Below are positions 27,256 through 35,564 of a stretch of DNA of 64,000 nucleotides, piece after piece. Where the stretch lies: the NCBI GenBank assembly GCA_021732215.1, contig JAKFVL010000032.1, positions 186,001-250,000 on the forward strand, in the 5' to 3' direction. The notes beneath the pieces are model-generated. The model made no database searches and was not told where the DNA came from. It saw nothing but the letters and a program-made list of their open reading frames with translations. Positions within the stretch are counted from its first letter, which is position 1; every line of letters starts with the position of its first letter. The DNA comes from Hyphomicrobiales bacterium. Lineage in GTDB: Bacteria; Pseudomonadota; Alphaproteobacteria; Rhizobiales; Xanthobacteraceae. The translations under genes and the position numbers were made by a program.

Positions 27256-27299
27256 GCGTGATTTTTCGGAAAACCGCTACACACTTTTCCGGATCATGC
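27256..27299 (-). repeat. 44-bp palindromic repeat (family A), copy 2, reverse orientation
   Basis: Reads on the minus strand as GCATGATCCGGAAAAG...GTTTTCC...ATCACGC, the same plan as the copies at 8595, 49681 and 53306. The preceding bases (about 27213-27255, including ATCGTCATCGCGCTTTAG) look like the longer form of the same element. It occupies the 156-bp gap between the VOC and carboxymuconolactone-family genes; nothing else is seen there. Confidence 0.75.
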
Positions 27300-27300
27300 T

Positions 27301-27849
27301 CTAAGGCAGCAAATCCGAAATCTGGCCGTCCGGCAGGCCGAACTCGTAGGTGTTCAGCGTCATCGACACCATGGTGTAGTAGCCGCACAGCCCGATGACC
27401 TCGACCAGACCGCGCTCGCCGATCTGCTTGAGCGCTTCATCGTAGAGCGGCTGCGAGACGCATTTTGCTTCATGCAGCGAGCGGCTGACCTCATAGATTA
27501 CCTTCGCCTTCGGATCGGCGAACACCGGTACCCGGCGCGCGTTGATGTCGTCGATGATCTTCGGATCGAGCCCGCCGTCGAGCGCCATCTTCTTGTGGGC
27601 GTACCATTCGAACTTCGCGCTCCAGTGCCGCGCGGTGACGAGGATCGCCAGCTCCGACAGCGCGGGCGGCATCGAGGTATCGTAACGCAGGAATGCGCCG
27701 AGCCGCGTGGCGTGCCGCGCCATATCGGGGCTGGCGAGCCACGCGAACATCGGCTCCGGTGGCCGGCCGCGTTTGCTCGCGATCGACTCGTCGTAGACGT
27801 CTTTCTGAGCGGCGCTCATTTCGCCTGGCGAAAGAAACTTGATGCGCAT
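27301..27849 (-). CDS. Carboxymuconolactone decarboxylase / AhpD-like family protein
   Basis: A 182-residue all-helical protein of the CMD family. The FLRYDTSMPPALSELAILVTARHW segment and the FEWYAHKKMA helix are characteristic. The C-x-x-C of the AhpD peroxidase-reductase branch is absent, so it is not a thiol reductase of that type. True protocatechuate-pathway enzymes are shorter (about 130 residues), so the reaction is open. Minus strand, upstream of the VOC gene. The 212-bp region between its start and the acyl-CoA dehydrogenase gene at 28062 probably holds divergent promoters. Confidence 0.82.
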   Translation of the reverse strand: MRIKFLSPGEMSAAQKDVYDESIASKRGRPPEPMFAWLASPDMARHATRLGAFLRYDTSMPPALSELAILVTARHWSAKFEWYAHKKMALDGGLDPKIIDDINARRVPVFADPKAKVIYEVSRSLHEAKCVSQPLYDEALKQIGERGLVEVIGLCGYYTMVSMTLNTYEFGLPDGQISDLLP

Positions 27850-28061
27850 GCCTCACTCCCTTGAATTCTTTTGTCTTGTCTGCCTACCGATGCACCGGAT
27901 CGCAAGCCATGACAAGAATGCAACCGCCTTAGCCGAGTGCATAGATGTGTTGAATTTCACTCGCTGCCGGATAAGGTCCGATCCAACAATCGCAAGTCAG
28001 CCACACGCGCGTTTCCACTCTGCGGAATTGATGCGCGGCGGACTTCAACGGGACAACGCTC

Positions 28062-29249
28062 ATGACCGCAAGCATCGATACCTTCCGGAAAGAAACGCGC
28101 GCGTGGCTGGAGGCGAATTGTCCGCCCGAGATGCGCAAGCCGATGACACGCGAGGACGACACCTATTGGGGTGGCCGCAACGCCACGTATTCGTCCGAGC
28201 CGCAGAAGGTCTGGTTCGAGCGGATGCGGGACAAGGGCTGGACCGTGCCGCACTGGCCGAAGGAATACGGCGGTGGCGGCCTCGATGGCGAGGAAGCCAA
28301 GATCGTCCGGCAGGAGATGGCGGCGATCGGCGCTCGCCTGCCGCTGGTCAGCTTTGGCATCTCGATGCTCGGACCGGCGCTTTTGAAATACGGCAACGAC
28401 GTCCAGAAGAAAGAGCATCTGCCGAAGATCGCGGCTGGCCTCATCCGCTGGTGCCAGGGTTACTCAGAGCCGAATGCCGGATCCGACTTGGCCTCGCTGC
28501 AGACGCGCGCGGACAGTGACGGCGACGAGTTCGTCATCACCGGCCAGAAGATCTGGACCTCGTATGCGAACTATGCCGACTGGATTTTCTGTCTGGTCCG
28601 GACTGATTTTCAGGCCAAGAAGCACGATGGTATCAGCTTCGTGCTATTCGATATGGCGTCCAAGGGCGTCTCGACCAAGCCGATTTTGCTGATCTCCGGC
28701 AAATCGCCATTCTGCGAAACCTTTTTCGATGGCGTGCGTGTGCCCAAGTCCAATCTCGTCGGCACGCTCAATCGCGGTTGGGATGTGGCGAAGTATCTGC
28801 TCCAGCATGAACGCGCGATGATCTCGGGCATGGGCGAACGCGGCGGCGGACGTCCGCTCGGTCAGGTCGCTGCGAATGCGATCGGCGTCGATGACAAGGG
28901 GCGGCTGGACGATTCGGTGCTGCGCGGTCAGATCGCTTCGTTCGAGGTCGATGAAGCGGCGCTCGCCGCCGCAGCCGAGCGCGCCGTCGATCTTGCCAAA
29001 GCCGGTCAGGCGCATCCAGCGTTCTCGTCGGCGATGAAGTATTACGGCACGGAGCTGAACAAGCGCCGCCATGAGCTTTTGATGTCGGCCGGCGGCATCG
29101 ATGCGCTGGAGTGGGAAAGCTCGCGCTCGCACGAGGGGCACGCTGCGCGATCGTGGCTGCGCACCAAGGCGAACTCGATCGAAGGCGGCACCAGCGAGGT
29201 GATGCTCGGCATCGTCGCCAAACGCATCCTCGATCTGCCCGGCGCCTGA
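28062..29249 (+). CDS. Acyl-CoA dehydrogenase, subunit with catalytic glutamate
   Basis: A 395-residue FAD flavoenzyme that introduces an alpha,beta double bond in an acyl-CoA. The family motifs WCQGYSEPNAGSDLA (FAD/substrate contacts), GQKIWTSYA and the C-terminal SIEGGTSEV are present. E374 in this last motif is at the position of the catalytic base of medium-chain acyl-CoA dehydrogenase. A second acyl-CoA dehydrogenase gene starts 31 bp downstream and lacks that residue, so the two probably form a heteromeric enzyme of the PimC/PimD or ChsE1/ChsE2 kind. The substrate (dicarboxylic, aromatic or steroid-side-chain CoA) is unknown. Confidence 0.92.
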   Translation: MTASIDTFRKETRAWLEANCPPEMRKPMTREDDTYWGGRNATYSSEPQKVWFERMRDKGWTVPHWPKEYGGGGLDGEEAKIVRQEMAAIGARLPLVSFGISMLGPALLKYGNDVQKKEHLPKIAAGLIRWCQGYSEPNAGSDLASLQTRADSDGDEFVITGQKIWTSYANYADWIFCLVRTDFQAKKHDGISFVLFDMASKGVSTKPILLISGKSPFCETFFDGVRVPKSNLVGTLNRGWDVAKYLLQHERAMISGMGERGGGRPLGQVAANAIGVDDKGRLDDSVLRGQIASFEVDEAALAAAAERAVDLAKAGQAHPAFSSAMKYYGTELNKRRHELLMSAGGIDALEWESSRSHEGHAARSWLRTKANSIEGGTSEVMLGIVAKRILDLPGA

Positions 29250-29279
29250 ATCGTCACATCTTCAACACCGGAACACCCC

Positions 29280-30419
29280 ATGGCTCTCGTCCTGACTGAA
29301 GAACAAACCTTGCTGCGCGATTCGGCCCGCGGCCTGATCGGTGAGAAAGCGCCGGTCGCGCATATGCGCAAGCTGCGCGACGACAAGGATGTGACCGGTT
29401 TCTCGCGCGATCTGTGGCGCACGTTCGCCGAGATGGGCTTTTGCGGTCTGCTGATCCCGGAAGATCATGGCGGCAGCAATCTCGGCTTTGTCGAGGCCGG
29501 TGTGGTGATGGAGGAAATCGGCCGCACGTTGATGCCGTCGCCGTTTTTCTCGACCGCCGTGCTCGGCGCGTCGGCGCTGTCGCGAGGCGGTTCGGGCGCG
29601 CAACGCAAGGAATTCCTGCCGAAGATCGCGGACGGCTCGCTGATTGCGACGCTGGCTGTCGATGAAGGCGCCAAGCATCGTCCGGTCAAGACCAGGATGC
29701 AGGCGGTGCGTTCGGGCAACGGCTTCCGGCTCAATGGCGCCAAGGCGCTGGTGGTCGATGGCCACGTCGCGGACTTGCTGATCGTCGCCGCGCGAACCTC
29801 AGGCGCGCCCGGCGAACGCGACGGGCTGACGCTGTTTCTGGTCAATCCGAAATCCAGAGGCGTCGCGATCGAGCGCACCACGATGGTCGACTCGCATAAT
29901 GCGGCGCGCATCGAATTCAAGGACGTGGATGTCACATCCGATGGCGTGCTCGGCGAAGTCGATCAGGGCGGAGCGTTGCTGGAGGGTATTCTCAATGCCG
30001 GCCGTGCCACCGCCGCCGCCGAAATGCTCGGCATCGGAGAGGAAGCGTTTACGCGCACCGTGACATACCTGAAGGAGCGCAAGCAATTCGGCAAGCTGAT
30101 CGGTGAATTCCAGGCTTTGCAGCATCGCGCCGCGCATCTCTATACCGAGATCGAGATCACTCGCGCCGCGGTGCTCAAGGCGCTGCAGGCGCTCGATGCA
30201 GATTACGGCAAGGCTGGCTTTGCGGTCGCGGTCGCCAAGGCGCGCGCCGGAACCACGACAACGCTCGCGGTGCAGGAAGCGTTGCAGATGCACGGCGGCG
30301 CCGGCATGACCGATGCGTTCGATATCGGCCTGTTCATGAAGCGCGCGCGGGTGTGTCAGGAATTGTTCGGTGACGCGAATTTCCACGCCGACGCGCTGGC
30401 GCAGTCGAAGCAGTATTGA
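29280..30419 (+). CDS. Acyl-CoA dehydrogenase partner subunit lacking the catalytic glutamate
   Basis: A 379-residue acyl-CoA dehydrogenase fold protein. The N-terminal helices (LTEEQTLLRDSARGLIGE), middle beta domain and C-terminal helices (MHGGAGMTDAFDIG) are all present. At the place of the usual Y-E-G-T motif it reads L-F-G-D (F363 instead of Glu), so it is unlikely to be active on its own. It starts 31 bp after the partner gene and is probably co-translated to form a heterotetramer. The downstream gap to the convergent gene at 30507 is filled by a repeat. Confidence 0.9.
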   Translation: MALVLTEEQTLLRDSARGLIGEKAPVAHMRKLRDDKDVTGFSRDLWRTFAEMGFCGLLIPEDHGGSNLGFVEAGVVMEEIGRTLMPSPFFSTAVLGASALSRGGSGAQRKEFLPKIADGSLIATLAVDEGAKHRPVKTRMQAVRSGNGFRLNGAKALVVDGHVADLLIVAARTSGAPGERDGLTLFLVNPKSRGVAIERTTMVDSHNAARIEFKDVDVTSDGVLGEVDQGGALLEGILNAGRATAAAEMLGIGEEAFTRTVTYLKERKQFGKLIGEFQALQHRAAHLYTEIEITRAAVLKALQALDADYGKAGFAVAVAKARAGTTTTLAVQEALQMHGGAGMTDAFDIGLFMKRARVCQELFGDANFHADALAQSKQY

Positions 30420-30421
30420 AG

Positions 30422-30500
30422 GTCATTGCGAGCGAAGCGAAGCAATCCAGCTCCAGAGCGAGGTATGGATTGCTTCGTCGCTAACGCTCCTCGCAATGAC
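30422..30500. repeat. Intergenic inverted repeat (family B), copy 2, between convergent genes
   Basis: GTCATTGCGAGCGAAGCGA at one end and the near-complement CTAACGCTCCTCGCAATGAC at the other, with AGCAATCCA / TGGATTGCTTCG inside, give a long interrupted stem. It fills the whole 87-bp space between two convergent genes. Same family as 13435-13505. Confidence 0.85.
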
Positions 30501-30506
30501 GAAAAA

Positions 30507-31547
30507 TCACCTGATCGGCGGCGCGTACTGAATGCCGCCGGCGCTCCAGAGCTGGTTGAGACCGCGCGGAATTCCGAGCTTCGAGCCCTGGCCGACATTG
30601 CGCTCGTAGACTTCGCCGTAGTTGCCGACATGCCGGATCACGCGCGCGGCCCAGTCCTTCGGCAGGCCGATGACTTCGCCGTAGGCGCCTTCGGTGCCGA
30701 CAAGGCGCATCACGTCGGGTTTCTTCGATTTCAGCGCCTCATCGATGTTCGCGGAGGTGATGCCGAGTTCCTCGGCATTGATCATCGCGTAAAGCGTCCA
30801 TTTGACGATCATCATCCAGTCGTCGTCCCGCTGCCGCACCACTGGTGCGAGCGGCTCCTTCGAGATCACATCGGGCAGGATGGTGCTCTGGCCCGGCTTG
30901 GCGAGGCGCAGGCGCAGCGCGTAGAGCTGTGAGACGTCAGCGGTCAGCACGTCGCAGTCGCCGCTGTCATAGGCCTTGACAACATCGTCGAGCTTGTCGA
31001 ACCGCTTTTCTTCGAACTTCATGTTGTTGGTTTTGAAATAATCGCCGAGGTTGAGTTGCGTCGTCGTGTTGTTCTGAACGCAGACCTTGGCGCCGTCGAG
31101 TTCGAGCGCGGACTCGCTCTTGCGCGAGTCGCGGACCATGAAACCCTGACCGTCATAATAGGAGACGGCCGGGAAGTAGAGGTCGTAAGATGTTTCGCGC
31201 GACATGCTCCATGTCGAGTTGCGCGACAGGATGTCGATCTTGCGGCTTTGCAATTCCTTGAAACGCTCGTTGGCGTCGAGCGGGATAAACCTGATCTTCT
31301 TCGGATCGTCGAAGATCGCCGCCGCAACCGCGCGGCAGAAATCGACATCGAAGCCGGTCCAGTTGCCCTTGTCGTCGGGGATCGAGAAGCCGGGCAGGCC
31401 CTGGTTGACGCCGCAGAGCACCTCGCCGCGCCGGATCGTGCGCTTCAGCGTCTTGGTGTCGTAGCGCTCGTAGGTGATCGCGGCGGCGGCGATCGCAGCC
31501 GCAAAGGCCAGACCGATCAGAAGGCCGCCTCGAAATGTGCGCAGCAT
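30507..31547 (-). CDS. Amino-acid ABC transporter substrate-binding protein (AapJ-like, orphan)
   Basis: A 346-residue periplasmic binding protein of the polar amino-acid family. An N-terminal hydrophobic segment (about 8-25) is followed by RGEVLCGVNQGLPGF, WTGFDVDFCRAVAAAIF and the DILSRNSTWSMSRE and DVLTADVSQL blocks typical of AapJ, the receptor of the general L-amino-acid transporter. No AapQMP genes are nearby, so it either shares membrane proteins encoded elsewhere or has a sensing role. Convergent with the acyl-CoA dehydrogenase pair. Confidence 0.9.
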   Translation of the reverse strand: MLRTFRGGLLIGLAFAAAIAAAAITYERYDTKTLKRTIRRGEVLCGVNQGLPGFSIPDDKGNWTGFDVDFCRAVAAAIFDDPKKIRFIPLDANERFKELQSRKIDILSRNSTWSMSRETSYDLYFPAVSYYDGQGFMVRDSRKSESALELDGAKVCVQNNTTTQLNLGDYFKTNNMKFEEKRFDKLDDVVKAYDSGDCDVLTADVSQLYALRLRLAKPGQSTILPDVISKEPLAPVVRQRDDDWMMIVKWTLYAMINAEELGITSANIDEALKSKKPDVMRLVGTEGAYGEVIGLPKDWAARVIRHVGNYGEVYERNVGQGSKLGIPRGLNQLWSAGGIQYAPPIR

Positions 31548-31617
31548 GACGATGTCTCTTTCAGCGAATGAATAAACGAAACGGAGCGAAGTTGAGCGGC
31601 CGGGATCGGCGTCTGTT

Positions 31618-32226
31618 CTAGAGTCCCGGCTTCTGGCGCACGATCACCTTGGTGCCGACCGGAACGCGCTCATAGAGATCGGCGACGTCCGCATTGACCA
31701 GACGGAAGCATCCCGAGGAGACGGCGGTGCCGATCGTATCGGGCCGGTTGGTGCCGTGAATGCGATAGACGGTGGCGCCGAGATACAGCGCGCGTGCGCC
31801 CAGCGGATTGCCGGGACCGCCCGCCATGAAGCGCGGCAGATAAGGCTGGCGCTGAATCATTTCCGGCGGCGGCGTCCAATCCGGCCACTCCGCTTTCTTC
31901 GAAATATTCAACAGGCCCTGCCACTGAAAGCCGTCACGGCCGACGCCGATGCCGTAGCGCAGCGCCCGGCCATTGCCCTGAATCAGATAGAGATGACGCT
32001 CGGCGCTCGAGATGATGATCGTGCCCGGCGGCTCGGTGGTGCGGTAGAGCACGACCTGTTTCTTGAACTGGGGATCAAGCTCGTAGGAATCGTCGGCAAC
32101 CAGACCCGGCTGATCGCCGACGTCCGGCTGTTGCGCAAATCCAGGTGACGCCGAGAGCATCAAGCCAGCGGCGATGGCGAACTGGCAGAATCGATAAAGC
32201 CAGGCTGTTGTCGAAGCTGATCTCAT
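31618..32226 (-). CDS. L,D-transpeptidase (YkuD family)
   Basis: A 202-residue exported enzyme that makes non-classical cross-links in peptidoglycan or attaches envelope proteins to it. The signal peptide ends near GFA-QQ. The catalytic motif is complete: H157 in YRIHGTN and C173 in SSGCFRL, with R175. The domain is of the compact ErfK/YbiS type with the conserved MAGGPGNPLGARALYL block. It stands between the amino-acid receptor gene and the cytochrome bd operon. The 130-bp gap to 32357 shows no feature. Confidence 0.93.
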   Translation of the reverse strand: MRSASTTAWLYRFCQFAIAAGLMLSASPGFAQQPDVGDQPGLVADDSYELDPQFKKQVVLYRTTEPPGTIIISSAERHLYLIQGNGRALRYGIGVGRDGFQWQGLLNISKKAEWPDWTPPPEMIQRQPYLPRFMAGGPGNPLGARALYLGATVYRIHGTNRPDTIGTAVSSGCFRLVNADVADLYERVPVGTKVIVRQKPGL

Positions 32227-32356
32227 TTGTGATTCCCTGCCGGCAGATCATTTGACGCCATCAAATCCGACAAGCGCCGCGCTGGCAAGCGCCCTGAGGT
32301 GTGGCGATCCTGCAACGCATTGTCAAATCAATCAATTTTGTGACTTTGCGGACCGA

Positions 32357-32506
32357 TCAATGCGGCGCGATCCAGAGCCGCAGTCCATAGGACAGCGCGG
32401 TGACGCAGCCGACGCCCGCGATCCACAATGCAGCGAACCACAGCAGACGTTTGCCGAGCGTCGATGACGGGACGTCGCGCGGCGCCTTGATGTCGTGGTC
32501 GCGCAT
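32357..32506 (-). CDS. DUF2474 small membrane subunit of cyanide-insensitive-type oxidase
   Basis: A 49-residue protein starting MRDHDIKAPRD and ending LRLWIAPH, with one membrane helix (about residues 20-42: LLWFAALWIAGVGCVTALSYGL). It begins 12 bp after the cydB stop on the same strand. Small single-helix DUF2474 proteins are known at exactly this place after cydAB/cioAB and are thought to play a CydX-like part in assembling or stabilising the oxidase. The assignment rests on position, size and the R-x-L-W-F / R-L-W-I pattern. Confidence 0.8.
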   Translation of the reverse strand: MRDHDIKAPRDVPSSTLGKRLLWFAALWIAGVGCVTALSYGLRLWIAPH

Positions 32507-32518
32507 GCGCCCGCCCGC

Positions 32519-33529
32519 TCAGTGATAGCCGGAGTCGGCGTCGATCTTGCCGCGGAACACCCAGTAATTCCAGGCGGTGTAGGCAAGGATGATCGGCACC
32601 AGGATGGCGACGCCGACGATCATGAACAGCAGGCTGTCGTGCGGCGAGGCCGCATCCCAGATGGTGACGCTGCGTGGCACGATATAGGGAAAGATACTGA
32701 CGCCGAGGCCGCCGAACGAGGTCGCGAACAACACCAGCGTCAGCGGAAACGGATAGTAGTCCTGCCGCTTGGCGATGCTGCGCAGGAGCAGGAACGTGAT
32801 GCCTGCGACCGCCACCGGCACGGGTGCAGTAAGGACGATGTTCGGCCACGCGAACCAGCGCCGCGCATACTCCGCATCGAGGAAAGGCGTGGCGAGGCTG
32901 ACGGCAAGGATAGCGACCAGCGTTGCGACCAGCAGCGGCCACGCCAGCATGTAGGCGCGCTCGCGCAGGTCGCCGTTGGTCTTCATGATGAGCCAGGTGA
33001 CTCCGAGCAGCATGTAGCCGGCGACGACGGACAATCCGGTAAGAATGCTGAACGGCGTCAGCCAGTCCCACCAGCCGCCGCCATAGGCGCGGCCGGTGAC
33101 GGTCACGCCCTGCAGGATTGCGCCGAGTGCGATGCCCTGCGCCAGCGCCGCGATCAGCGATCCGGCGGCGAACGACACGTCCCATTGATTGCGCTCGCGC
33201 CTGCTGCGCCAGCGGAATTCAAATGCGATGCCGCGAAACACGAGGCCGATCAGCATGGCGATGATCGGCGTGTAGATCGCCGGCATCAGGATCGCATAGG
33301 CCAGCGGAAACGCCGCATAGAGCGCGCCGCCGCCGAGAACCAGCCAGGTCTCGTTGCCGTCCCAGACCGGCGCCACCGAATTCATCATGACGTCGCGGTC
33401 TTTCTTCTCCGGGAAAAACGGGAACAGCATGCCGAGGCCGAGATCGAAGCCATCCATGACGATGTACAGAAACACCGCGAATGCGATGACGAAGGCAAAG
33501 ACGGTCGGAAGGTCGATGACGATGTTCAC
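32519..33529 (-). CDS. cydB: Cytochrome bd-type ubiquinol oxidase subunit II
   Basis: A 336-residue membrane subunit (about 8-9 helices) of a quinol oxidase that reduces oxygen to water without pumping protons. The blocks VMDGFDLGLGMLFPF, VWDGNETWLVLGGGALYAAFP and FRGIAFEFRWR are diagnostic of CydB. It starts 3 bp after the cydA stop and is followed by the DUF2474 gene. Its length fits the cyanide-insensitive (CioB) branch. Confidence 0.96.
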   Translation of the reverse strand: MNIVIDLPTVFAFVIAFAVFLYIVMDGFDLGLGMLFPFFPEKKDRDVMMNSVAPVWDGNETWLVLGGGALYAAFPLAYAILMPAIYTPIIAMLIGLVFRGIAFEFRWRSRRERNQWDVSFAAGSLIAALAQGIALGAILQGVTVTGRAYGGGWWDWLTPFSILTGLSVVAGYMLLGVTWLIMKTNGDLRERAYMLAWPLLVATLVAILAVSLATPFLDAEYARRWFAWPNIVLTAPVPVAVAGITFLLLRSIAKRQDYYPFPLTLVLFATSFGGLGVSIFPYIVPRSVTIWDAASPHDSLLFMIVGVAILVPIILAYTAWNYWVFRGKIDADSGYH

Positions 33530-33532
33530 CGC

Positions 33533-34942
33533 TTATCCCTTTCCGCTGCTCGCCGCCATGCCGATGCCGGGCGCGATCCCCCCTGCGTGTGTCGGCACGT
33601 CGCCGCGCGGACCTTCTTCGCCGTGATGCGGCGGCTCGGCCATCAGCCGCAGCATGTAGATCACGCCGGCGGTGAAAACGATGAAGTAGACGATGATGAA
33701 GGCGATCAGCGAGGTCGCCACCGCGGGGGCGGCCAGCGGCGAAGCGGACTCGGCGGTGCGCATCAGCCCGTAGACGGTGAACGGCTGACGTCCGGTTTCC
33801 GTGGTGATCCAGCCGGCGAGCACGGCAACAAAACCGGCCGGTCCCATCAGCACGGCGAGCCGGTGCAGCAGCGGCGAGTCATACAATTTGCCGCGCCAGC
33901 GCATCAGCAGGCTGAGCGCGCCGATCCCGAGCATGGCAAAGCCGATCCCGACCATGACACGGAACGACCAGAACACGATCGGCACCGGCGGCCAGTTTTC
34001 GCGCGGCACGGTATCGAGGCCGGCGAGCGGCGCGTTGAGATCGTGCTTGAGGATCAGCGACGAGGCTTTCGGAATCTCGATGGAGTATTTGACCTCGGCG
34101 TCCTTCATGCTCGGGAAGCCGAACAGGATCAGCGGCGCGCCGTTGGGATGACTCTTGAAGTGGCCCTCCATCGCCATCACTTTGGCAGGCTGGTACTCCA
34201 GCGTGTTGAGGCCATGCTGGTCGCCCGCGAAAATCTGGATCGGCGCAACCAGCGCCGCCATCCACATCGCCATCGAGAACATCACGCGCGAGCCTTCGCG
34301 TGCGTTGTCGCTCAGCAGATGCCACGCACCGACCGCGCCGACGACGAAGGCGGTCGTCAGGTAAGCCGCCAGCACCATGTGCACGAGCCGGTAGGGGAAC
34401 GAGGGATTGAAGATCAGCTTGAACCAGTCCGCGGCAATGAATTGCCCGGCAGCATTCATGGCGTAGCCCGCCGGCGTCTGCATCCAGGAGTTCGCCGACA
34501 GAATCCAGAACGCCGAGATCAGCGTGCCGGTTGCGACCATCATGGTCGCGAGGAAATGCAGCTTCGGGCCGACGCGCTTCAATCCGAACAGCATGACGCC
34601 GAGGAATCCCGCCTCGAGGAAAAATGCGGTCAGCACCTCGTAGGCCATCAATGGGCCGAGGACCGGCCCGGTCTTGTCGGAGAACACCGCCCAGTTGGTG
34701 CCGAACTGGTAGGACATCACGATGCCGGAGACGACACCCATGCCGAAGGCGATGGCGAAAATCTTCAGCCAGTAATTGAACAGGTTGATGAAGACCTCGC
34801 GGCCGGTCCATAGCCACAGCGCTTCCAGCACCGCGAGATAGCTGGCGAGGCCGATGGAAAAGGCGGGGAATACGATGTGGAACGACATCGTGAAGGCGAA
34901 CTGGATGCGGGCGAGAACGACAGCATCGAAACCTTCGAACAT
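33533..34942 (-). CDS. cydA: Cytochrome bd-type ubiquinol oxidase subunit I (cyanide-insensitive type)
   Basis: A 469-residue haem-bearing subunit. H22 (MSFHIVFPAF) is the haem ligand near the N-terminus, the RLVHMVLAAY histidine and the FRVMVG methionine fit the other two ligands, and GRQPF replaces the common GRQPW. The quinol-binding Q-loop is short (GDQHGLNTLEYQPAKVMAMEG), as in the cyanide-insensitive CioA branch. The C-terminal tail is Gly-rich. First gene of the cydA-cydB-DUF2474 operon. No cydDC assembly genes are in the window, and no clear FNR/ANR box was seen upstream. Confidence 0.96.
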   Translation of the reverse strand: MFEGFDAVVLARIQFAFTMSFHIVFPAFSIGLASYLAVLEALWLWTGREVFINLFNYWLKIFAIAFGMGVVSGIVMSYQFGTNWAVFSDKTGPVLGPLMAYEVLTAFFLEAGFLGVMLFGLKRVGPKLHFLATMMVATGTLISAFWILSANSWMQTPAGYAMNAAGQFIAADWFKLIFNPSFPYRLVHMVLAAYLTTAFVVGAVGAWHLLSDNAREGSRVMFSMAMWMAALVAPIQIFAGDQHGLNTLEYQPAKVMAMEGHFKSHPNGAPLILFGFPSMKDAEVKYSIEIPKASSLILKHDLNAPLAGLDTVPRENWPPVPIVFWSFRVMVGIGFAMLGIGALSLLMRWRGKLYDSPLLHRLAVLMGPAGFVAVLAGWITTETGRQPFTVYGLMRTAESASPLAAPAVATSLIAFIIVYFIVFTAGVIYMLRLMAEPPHHGEEGPRGDVPTHAGGIAPGIGMAASSGKG

Positions 34943-35077
34943 GCGACCGCCTTGTCTGGCTGGCGATCGCTGCCGGTGACGTGTGTTCGATGCGGCCCGC
35001 AGCGTGCCGGCGTCCGGTGAGGTCTTAGCACGCCGCCGGTGACATTCAAGCAGCGCAAAACGCGCAGCCGATGCGCT

Positions 35078-35527
35078 TCATTGCGGAACAATTAGCGCGC
35101 CCGGCCGTTCGGCGAGGTTGCCTGGAACGCCAGCACGAGCGTCCTGCTTTTGAATTGCGGTGAGGTGATCGCGCGCGACGCTGTAGCTGGGTCGCCGCGT
35201 CTCCCACTCATGCTCGCGGATCGCTGTGCCCATAATGTCCATGCCTCGCAGGATCGTCACTCTCCGCCCGAAAATCGATCGGCGATCGATACGCAAACGA
35301 TCTCCCGTGGGCGTCCATTCGGAATCGCCTCCGAACAATCCGCCCGGAAGCAGGGCGTCCGCGACCGCGCATGCGACGAGGATGACGATGAGAGAGGATG
35401 ACGATGAGAAGCTGCAGCGAGCCCCATGTGAAGGGACGCAGGGCGCGGCCGGGATCGGGGATCACGAGCGTGACGACGACAGCGCCGATCAGCGCGACCG
35501 CCGTGCGCTTCGCGAGGTTTTGCTCAT
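35078..35527 (-). pseudogene. Frameshifted small membrane-protein gene with a 16-bp tandem duplication
   Basis: The gap between cydA and the thioredoxin gene holds a broken minus-strand gene. One frame reads TAVALIGAVVVTLVIPDP...WGSLQLLIVIL, a membrane helix pair. The direct 14-bp repeat AGGATGACGATGAG (35379-35392 and 35395-35408; period 16) then shifts the frame, and the sensible protein continues in another frame: VACAVADALLPGGLFGGDSEWTPTGDRLRI... and on to a stop at 35078. Removing one 16-bp unit joins the two parts exactly. The N-terminus is also off: ATG 35527 (MSKTSRSAR) is in a different frame from TAVALIG, so there may be a second lesion. The intact product would be a protein of about 140 residues with two membrane helices, family unknown. 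Confidence 0.65.
35379..35408. repeat. 16-bp-period tandem duplication inside the broken gene
   Basis: AGGATGACGATGAG occurs twice, separated by AG. Since 16 is not a multiple of 3, the duplication shifts the reading frame. It could also revert by slippage or recombination. Confidence 0.9.
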
Positions 35528-35564
35528 TTTCGGCAAAAGCTGCCGCTAATTCTCCGAAAGTTGG

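Noticed and set aside
32495-34813. A 772-codon open frame on the plus strand
   Set aside because: It lies exactly opposite cydA and cydB, is rich in His, Arg, Gln and Asp, and shows no family motif. It is a shadow frame caused by high GC codon bias.
35226-35549. Plus-strand frames across the cydA / thioredoxin gap
   Set aside because: Arg-rich shadows of the broken minus-strand gene; no ribosome-binding site and no motif.
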